The notes below the pieces were generated by a model, which saw only the letters and a program-made list of their open reading frames with translations, did not search any database and was not told the DNA's origin. From the NCBI RefSeq assembly GCF_018835585.1, contig NZ_JAHGVE010000007.1:164225-228224 (forward strand): a stretch of 64,000 nucleotides of DNA, read 5' to 3'. The position numbers and the translations under genes are program-made. This DNA comes from Pelorhabdus rhamnosifermentans. Its GTDB lineage: Bacteria > Bacillota > Negativicutes > UMGS1260. The stretch's first letter is position 1, and the number at the start of each line of letters is the position of its first letter. Below are positions 59,034 to 64,000 of the stretch, one piece after another.

Positions 59034-59965
59034 ACGAAGTTACTGCGCTGATTAATTTAATTGGCAAAAAAGATTATGTTAAAGCAAAACAAATTGTCGA
59101 AGTCATGATTGCAAATGAGCGACACAATGGCAGGGATATGTCGGCCAGAAAGCTTGCAATGGCCTTAAGAATGTGGGGAGACAACAATTCAAAATTAGTT
59201 GAGTTGCCAAGTCAGTTAAAGCCTCTTTTATTTGATTCTGCTAGGCAGCAAAGCTTATCAGAAATTTACTTAGACGATGCAATAAAGGCTGAAATAAAAA
59301 AGTTTATCAAAGAGCGCGATAAGTTAGAAGAACTGCGGATTGCAGGGCTTCCTATGCGGAATCGGATATTGTTGGCTGGTCCTCCTGGTAACGGAAAAAC
59401 GAGTCTTGCCGGGGCGATTAGTAAAGAATTAAAGCTCCCATTCTACGCGGTTAAAGTGAGTGAAATAGTTGATTCTGCGTTAGGTGCAACGATTAAAAAT
59501 ATTGCAAGTGTGCTTGAATGTGCTTCCACTGATAATTGCGCAATTTTTTTGGACGAGTTAGATTCGATTGGATCTAGTAGGGTTGCTGGTGCTGATGGAT
59601 GTGATCGTGAATACAACAATGCCTTAAATACAATTCTTACGAACTTAGATAGACTGCCTGACACAAGCATTATTATCGGGGCTACGAATTTGCCGGATGT
59701 AATTGATAGTGCGTTACTTAGACGGTTTAACTTGAAACTATGGCTTGATGCTCCATCCAATGAAGATGTTTTAAAATACGTGCTTTCTTATCAATGTGAT
59801 CATGACGTTAATTTTTTTCTCTCAGATACGGACATTGTAAACTATCTTACTGGTCAGCCGTGGTCAAAGGTTGAAGAGTTTTGTTTAGATCATCACCGGA
59901 CATTTGTTTTAGGAGAAGATAGCAGCGGCGGATCATCAAACGGCTGGATTGGAAAGGCGATGTGA
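59021..59965 (+). CDS. AAA ATPase of the prophage
   Basis: 314 residues from GTG 59021. Walker A AGPPGNGKTS and Walker B CAIFLDELDSIGSSR, then TNLPDVIDSALLRRFNLKLW (sensor and Arg finger region) define an FtsH/Cdc48-like AAA module without a protease domain. An N-terminal helical part (about 1-75) may bind a substrate. The role in the phage is unknown; remodelling of a protein complex is likely. Confidence 0.85.
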   Translation: MPKIDEVTALINLIGKKDYVKAKQIVEVMIANERHNGRDMSARKLAMALRMWGDNNSKLVELPSQLKPLLFDSARQQSLSEIYLDDAIKAEIKKFIKERDKLEELRIAGLPMRNRILLAGPPGNGKTSLAGAISKELKLPFYAVKVSEIVDSALGATIKNIASVLECASTDNCAIFLDELDSIGSSRVAGADGCDREYNNALNTILTNLDRLPDTSIIIGATNLPDVIDSALLRRFNLKLWLDAPSNEDVLKYVLSYQCDHDVNFFLSDTDIVNYLTGQPWSKVEEFCLDHHRTFVLGEDSSGGSSNGWIGKAM

Positions 59966-59968
59966 ACG

Positions 59969-60232
59969 ATGGCTGAAAAATCTTACCTCGAACAGCAAAA
60001 GGAAATAGCTCGTAACGCTTCTGTAATCGCTAACGAGCCAAGAGCTATATATCAGTCACCTTTCGGCGGATATGCGATTAGTACGTTAAATCAAAATACT
60101 CATTGTGAATGCGTATGGACAACAGAAGACGAAGAAGAACCGCAAAAGACTCCTGCACAGATTGAAATGGCTGAACGAATCGCGAAGATGGAAAACGAAC
60201 TGAATTTGTTAAAACAGGGGGCGCAATCATGA
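59969..60232 (+). CDS. Hypothetical prophage protein
   Basis: 87 residues, 3 bp after the ATPase stop. YLEQQKEIARNASVIANEPR and a C-terminal coiled coil (IEMAERIAKMENELNLLKQG). Its stop overlaps the next start (ATGA). Confidence 0.55.
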   Translation: MAEKSYLEQQKEIARNASVIANEPRAIYQSPFGGYAISTLNQNTHCECVWTTEDEEEPQKTPAQIEMAERIAKMENELNLLKQGAQS

Positions 60233-60534
60233 TTCGTAAATGGACGGAAGAAGAGTTGGAGTTTCTAGATAAAAACAAGGATAAGCCTTCAGCGTATATA
60301 GCTAAATTCTTGAATAGATCAGCCAACTCAATAAACAGCAAACGCAATTATGAACCGATAACAAAACAAGTTATTGCGAGACATTCAGACACGCCAGAAC
60401 GCCGCGATATGTTTAAAAGGCTAATGTACCTTATGAAGGTTAAGTCGTTAAAGATAAACGGAAAAGCGAACATAAATTGGGACAAGTTTAAAACTGCGTT
60501 TGGTCAAGTTGAAAATATGATGGGGGCAAGATAA
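60229..60534 (+). CDS. Small Myb/HTH-like prophage protein
   Basis: 101 residues. RKWTEEELEFLDKNKDKPSA, YIAKFLNRSANSINSKR resembles a Myb/SANT-type helix-turn-helix. The rest is basic. A DNA-binding role is likely; the target is unknown. Confidence 0.6.
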   Translation: MIRKWTEEELEFLDKNKDKPSAYIAKFLNRSANSINSKRNYEPITKQVIARHSDTPERRDMFKRLMYLMKVKSLKINGKANINWDKFKTAFGQVENMMGAR

Positions 60535-60723
60535 GTGAATTGTCCATATTGCGATGAAGAATTAACCTATGACGATTATTTTGGCAGAATAGCAGCACAC
60601 CAGGACGGTAAAGTGCTAGGTGATATTTATAAATGCAATAACGAGGATTGCGAAGCGTATCAGCAGAGCTTTTATACGTATCGGGATAGGCCAGATGATT
60701 TGCACGAAGGGTATCCATGCTAG
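60535..60723 (+). CDS. Zinc-ribbon mini-protein
   Basis: 62 residues directly after the preceding stop. NCPYCDEELTYDDY and CNNEDCEAYQQSF give a CxxC...CxxxxC zinc ribbon. Small and acidic; probably structural or regulatory. Confidence 0.6.
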   Translation: MNCPYCDEELTYDDYFGRIAAHQDGKVLGDIYKCNNEDCEAYQQSFYTYRDRPDDLHEGYPC

Positions 60724-60738
60724 ATAGGAGTTGGGGAC

Positions 60739-61332
60739 GTGACCGAATCAGATATTATTAAATACCTTTATGCTTGGCATTGCAAACGTGGAGAATTGTT
60801 TTTCCCTCATGTAAAAACAGGTTCAAGTTGGTTATATAAAGGCCGACAGCTAAGAATACTGGACGGTTTGGCTATAAAAATTAGTTGGACAAGTCCTGAA
60901 TTTACGGGCTATGAAATAAAAATCAGTCGCAGTGACTTCTTGCGAGACAAAAAACATAATGAGTATTTGCCATATTGTACAGGATTTTCGTTTGTTTGCC
61001 CTGACAAGATGATAAAAAAGGATGAGATTGAGGAGAACATTGGACTGATATACGTAAAAGAAGACGGAAGCCTGCGAACGGCTAAGAAAGCGCCTAGGCT
61101 TACACCGGATGTAAACACTCAAAATTATTTACTACGGTATTTGGTATATTATCGTTCTGGTTCGAATCGAGAGCAGATTATGGCTGCTGCTAATCAAGTA
61201 TCAAGAGAGCGGCGCCGTGCTTCTGAAAAGGAGCGTAAAGCAAGAGATTTTCAAGACAGATTTTACGAATTGCAAAACAATTACTATAACATTCCGCATG
61301 AAGTACGTAAACAATATGAAAAAGAATCGTAA
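60739..61332 (+). CDS. MmcB-like PD-(D/E)XK family protein
   Basis: 197 residues with TAGGAG upstream. LRILDGLAIKISWTSPEFTG, YEIKISRSDFLRDKKHNEYL and FSFVCPDKMIKKDEIEENIG carry the Asp...Glu-x-Lys nuclease-like core of MmcB-type DNA repair proteins. The C-terminal third is a charged helix. Role in the phage not known. Confidence 0.75.
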   Translation: MTESDIIKYLYAWHCKRGELFFPHVKTGSSWLYKGRQLRILDGLAIKISWTSPEFTGYEIKISRSDFLRDKKHNEYLPYCTGFSFVCPDKMIKKDEIEENIGLIYVKEDGSLRTAKKAPRLTPDVNTQNYLLRYLVYYRSGSNREQIMAAANQVSRERRRASEKERKARDFQDRFYELQNNYYNIPHEVRKQYEKES

Positions 61333-61360
61333 AACTACTCAAACAAAGGAGGCGTGAAAG

Positions 61361-62356
61361 TTGGGTAAAAGTAAAATTGAGTGGTGCGACAGGGTTTGGA
61401 ATCCGGTAACAGGCTGCACGAAGGTAAGCCCAGGTTGTGAGCATTGTTATGCTGAGCGAATGAGTAAAAGATTTGGTGAAAAGTGGGGACTCCCAGCAGA
61501 TAATCCGTTTAAAGTTATGACACATTCTGATAGGCTGGATCAGCCGTTACATTGGACAAAGCCGAGCAAAGTATTTGTTTGCAGCATGTCAGATTTATTT
61601 CACGATGATGTGCCGGACAAATTTATAATTGATGTTTTATCAGTTATCGCAGAGGCACACACTCACACATTCTTAATACTGACTAAAAGGCCGGAACGAA
61701 TGTTAGAAATGCTAAGTTATAAAAATGTTGCAAATGATGTTTGGTTACAAACTTCACGCGGCGTAGACGATGAAAAAAGTCCATGGCCTTTAGATAATCT
61801 TTGGTTGGGCGTGACAGCCGAGAACCAAGAACAGGCAAAGCAACGTATACCAATTCTATTGCAGATACCGGCAGCAAAGCGATTTGTGAGCGTGGAACCG
61901 ATGCTAGGACCAGTAAAACTAAGTAGATATTTAAAATGGCCTATCTGCGAACATTGGCGTCCAGACGAAGGCGGCAATCCAAACGAGTACGGAAAATATC
62001 ATTGGGAGAAGCAATCATTAGTTGCGCGTGGATGGGTTGGCCTTGATTGGGTAATATGTGGCGGTGAAAGTGGGCCAGGAGCGCGGCCAATGCATCCCGA
62101 TTGGGTGCGGAGTTTACGGGACCAATGCAAAGCAGCGGGGACGCCGTTTCTATTTAAACAATGGGGAGAATGGGTACAGGTTGAAGGTTCTGGTGCATGC
62201 GAGCCAACGCCAATTTGTTACTGGAATGAAGAAATTGAAGATTGGAAATCTGGGCTTGCAACACATACACAAAATATGGTTCGCGTCGGTAAAAAGAAAG
62301 CTGGTCGATTGATAGACGACCAGCTATGGGATCAGTATCCAGTTCAGGAGGTGTGA
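61361..62356 (+). CDS. Phage Gp37/Gp68 family protein (DUF5131)
   Basis: 331 residues from TTG 61361 behind AAAGGAGG. IEWCDRVWNPVTGCTKVSPG and CEHCYAERMSKRFG contain Cys19, Cys26 and Cys29, a radical-SAM-like cluster motif. FVCSMSDLFHDDVPD, LTKRPERM, VSVEPMLGPV and VICGGESGPGARPMHPDWV are the family landmarks. Function unknown. Confidence 0.93.
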   Translation: MGKSKIEWCDRVWNPVTGCTKVSPGCEHCYAERMSKRFGEKWGLPADNPFKVMTHSDRLDQPLHWTKPSKVFVCSMSDLFHDDVPDKFIIDVLSVIAEAHTHTFLILTKRPERMLEMLSYKNVANDVWLQTSRGVDDEKSPWPLDNLWLGVTAENQEQAKQRIPILLQIPAAKRFVSVEPMLGPVKLSRYLKWPICEHWRPDEGGNPNEYGKYHWEKQSLVARGWVGLDWVICGGESGPGARPMHPDWVRSLRDQCKAAGTPFLFKQWGEWVQVEGSGACEPTPICYWNEEIEDWKSGLATHTQNMVRVGKKKAGRLIDDQLWDQYPVQEV

Positions 62357-62364
62357 ACAAATTG

Positions 62365-62511
62365 ATGATATGCGATTTATGCAAGGAAACTTTACACCCG
62401 TTAGATGCTCATATGGGATACATTGACGGTAAGTTGGTATGCACTCATATTGACTGCTGGAATGAACATTATGCAGAAGAAATTGAAATAGAAAAAGCCA
62501 AAGCGAGGTGA
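62365..62511 (+). CDS. Zinc-finger mini-protein
   Basis: 48 residues from ATG 62365 behind AGGAGGTG. MICDLCKETLHPLDAHMGY and LVCTHIDCWNEHYAEE give Cys/His ligands of a small zinc finger. Directly before the methyltransferase. Confidence 0.6.
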   Translation: MICDLCKETLHPLDAHMGYIDGKLVCTHIDCWNEHYAEEIEIEKAKAR

Positions 62512-62517
62512 TGCCCT

Positions 62518-63083
62518 ATGTCAGAGAAGCTTAGAATGTTAAGTTTGTTCTCTGGTATTTGACCGGAGGTATAGACTTGGCAGCGCAATTGGCTGGAATT
62601 GAAACAGTGGCTTTTTGTGAGATAGAGCCATACGCCGTACAAGTATTGAAAAAACGGTTTCCGGGGGTGCCAATTTATGACGATGTGCGAACCGTTACTG
62701 CAGAGAGACTACGTAAGGACGGAATTGGAAGAATTGATATTGTCGGCGGGGGCTTCCCTTGTCAGGATGTGTCATGCGCTGGAAAACAAGCCGGATTCGT
62801 GGACTCCAAAGGTAGCGTTACTAGAAGCGGTCTCTGGTGGGAAATGCTTCGCATCGCTGTCGATTTGCAATCAAGGTGGATATTGGCGGAGAATGTACGG
62901 AACCTACTCAGCATTGCCGATGTTTCAGGACGAAGAGGAGGAACATTCGGACGAATACTCCGAGACTTGGCCGAGAATGGGTATGATGCTTCATGGTTTT
63001 GTTATGGAGCTGCCGACGTTGGGGCGCCACATCAAAGGGACAGGGTATTCATCGTGGCCCACGCCGGCAGCACAGGACGGTAA
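62518..63083 (+). pseudogene. DNA (cytosine-5-)-methyltransferase, N-terminal two thirds, frameshifted
   Basis: From ATG 62518 the frame reads EKLRMLSLFSGI and stops at TGA 62560-62562; one base later it continues as TGGIDLAAQLAGIETVAFCE, so a single lost base splits the SAM-binding motif. The catalytic loop GGGFPCQDVSCAG, then the ENV motif in ILAENVRNLLS and QRDRVFIVAHA are intact. This frame ends at 63083, where the target-recognition and C-terminal part should begin; that part is found in another frame (62677-63786). Confidence 0.75.
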
Positions 63084-63786
63084 AAATAGTTCATTCCCGC
63101 CAAGTCAACTAAATAGAGATACACTTCCCGGTGCAATTATGAGAAATTGGCCAACACCACGAGCGAATGATGCTGAAAAGCGGGGCAACATTGCAAACAA
63201 TATGCGAAATGGGTTACCCGCTGCGGTTAAATATTGGCCTACTCCGAGTGCTAGTTTACGCGGCGATTGTGCAAGCGAGAGAAATAGAAATACACCCGGG
63301 TTGGTATCCGCGGTTAAAATGTTTGCGACACCACAAGCACGAGATTATAGAACTGGGCAACAATCACGTTGGGATGATCCGAATCGATCAAGAAACTTAA
63401 ACGACCAAATTGGTGGTCAACTTAACGCTGATTGGGTTGAATGTCTTATGAGCTTCCCAATCGGCTGGACTGACATTGATTGTGATGAACCGCAGGAATG
63501 GCCTGGGTGGCCTGCACCGCTGGGAGTTGGCAAAATGTGGCGAACTATGGATGCCTCAGATTATTGTGATCGCAAATTTCATTGTAATAGTCGTGGGGAA
63601 CCGATGCTGTCGGGTCAAGTTAAAATAACCGGAGCAGGTCAATATCCATATGAACCATCGCGAGTAATAACCGGTCAGAAAAATCGAGCCAAGCGTCTAA
63701 AATGTATTGGAAATGCGGTGGCCCCAAAACAAATATTTCCGGTGCTTATGGCTATAGCCGAAATAGAAAAAGCCAGGACCTGCTAA
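62677..63786 (+). CDS. Methyltransferase C-terminal/WPTP-repeat protein in the overlapping frame
   Basis: 369 codons open. From about residue 100 it reads SETWPRMGMMLHGFVMELPT and repeated WPTP units (SSWPTPAAQDG, NWPTPRANDAEKRGN, YWPTPSAS, FATPQARDY), then ADWVECLMSFPIGWTDI and RLKCIGNAVAPKQIFPVL, the usual end of phage cytosine methyltransferases. It overlaps the preceding frame by 407 bp. It may be the displaced C-terminus of that gene after a frameshift near 63050, or an overlapping gene. The true start is unknown. Confidence 0.6.
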   Translation: MTMCEPLLQRDYVRTELEELILSAGASLVRMCHALENKPDSWTPKVALLEAVSGGKCFASLSICNQGGYWRRMYGTYSALPMFQDEEEEHSDEYSETWPRMGMMLHGFVMELPTLGRHIKGTGYSSWPTPAAQDGKNSSFPPSQLNRDTLPGAIMRNWPTPRANDAEKRGNIANNMRNGLPAAVKYWPTPSASLRGDCASERNRNTPGLVSAVKMFATPQARDYRTGQQSRWDDPNRSRNLNDQIGGQLNADWVECLMSFPIGWTDIDCDEPQEWPGWPAPLGVGKMWRTMDASDYCDRKFHCNSRGEPMLSGQVKITGAGQYPYEPSRVITGQKNRAKRLKCIGNAVAPKQIFPVLMAIAEIEKARTC

Positions 63787-63812
63787 GCCCTGGTTGGAGA
63801 GAGAAAAAATTT

Positions 63813-63917
63813 ATGTTTATAGTATGCCTTGGAAAATGGCTTTTATACATGGAAAAGCCAGAGCCTACTTGGACAGGTGTAAACTCTGGCAATCCATTAG
63901 TCGGTTATGGCAACTGA
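63813..63917 (+). CDS. Possible 34-residue protein
   Basis: A frame from ATG 63813 behind GAGAGAG. One hydrophobic stretch (FIVCLGKWLLYM) precedes a short polar end. A hairpin GCCAGAG/CTCTGGC lies inside (63857-63889), so this may be a transcript end rather than a gene. Confidence 0.25.
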   Translation: MFIVCLGKWLLYMEKPEPTWTGVNSGNPLVGYGN

Positions 63918-63969
63918 CCGTTTATAGGATACCCGGAGACAAAAGATTATATGCAAGGAGGGGTAGAAG

Positions 63970-64000
63970 GTGAATGTTAAAGAGCGCAAATTTGTATGTA
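63970..64000 (+). CDS. Start of a terminase small subunit-like gene (cut by the window)
   Basis: GTG 63970 behind AAGGAGGGG; ten codons are visible (MNVKERKFVC). Phage terminase small subunits commonly begin in this way (L/MN-x-KQ/ER-x-FV-x-EY), and the position after the methyltransferase is where packaging genes start. Based on very few residues. Confidence 0.4.
   Translation, partial: MNVKERKFVC

Overview
The window looks like a chromosome segment of a low-GC, spore-forming Firmicute, most likely a Negativicute of the Pelosinus/Sporomusa type. Three things point there: spoIVA, cwlD and a ylbJ fragment for sporulation; the rsmD-coaD-(coiled-coil gene)-ylbJ order shared with Bacillus; and SAM-I riboswitches with Gram-positive-type promoters and terminators. 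The genus is an inference, because no rRNA or marker set is present.

Layout. 1-5.3 kb is core: the end of gpsA, spoIVA, an ACT-domain gene with hom and thrB (threonine branch), and tRNA-Pro(GGG). 5.3-17 kb is an accessory stretch of mostly short, separately terminated genes: a TctC-like lipoprotein, two paralogous Cys-rich mini-proteins, a decayed flavodoxin-family gene, a frameshifted winged-helix-like gene, an SOD-family protein, an orphan RNA polymerase omega-like gene and a stand-alone YvyF-like gene. 17-20.5 kb carries a LysE-type exporter, then moaA, moaC and a MOSC gene, ending in fused remnants of a moeA-like gene and mobA. 20.6-25.7 kb is a sulfur/methionine block: larE, a tandem-domain yezD-like gene, metA and metY, with two SAM-I riboswitches and two copies of an unassigned small leader/terminator element. 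25.8-42.3 kb is core metabolism and sporulation: chemoreceptor, pyrF, pyrC, MFS transporter, aminotransferase, htpX, ndk, cobalamin adenosyltransferase, an EF-G-like GTPase, cwlD, tRNA-Pro(CGG), DUF4127, rsmD, coaD.

At about 43.26 kb the sporulation gene ylbJ is cut after its 3' two thirds by a prophage that runs past the right end of the window. A large serine recombinase lies exactly at the junction, facing the ylbJ fragment. This is the layout of sporulation-gene-interrupting elements such as skin in sigK, where developmental excision rebuilds the gene. It is the most interesting feature of the window.

The prophage early region (43.3-64 kb) holds ribbon-helix-helix and helix-turn-helix regulators, a promoter overlapped by a textbook LexA box, an AntA-type antirepressor, recombination genes (SMC-like ATPase, RecT, PD-(D/E)XK exonuclease), a replication initiator with 11-bp iterons inside its coding region, a G39P-like helicase loader, an AAA ATPase, Gp37/Gp68, and a cytosine methyltransferase region. 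The last 31 bases look like the start of a terminase small subunit. Several prophage genes are frameshifted or internally deleted (repressor, ssb, a zinc-ribbon gene, dcm), so the element is either decaying or the assembly carries indel errors.
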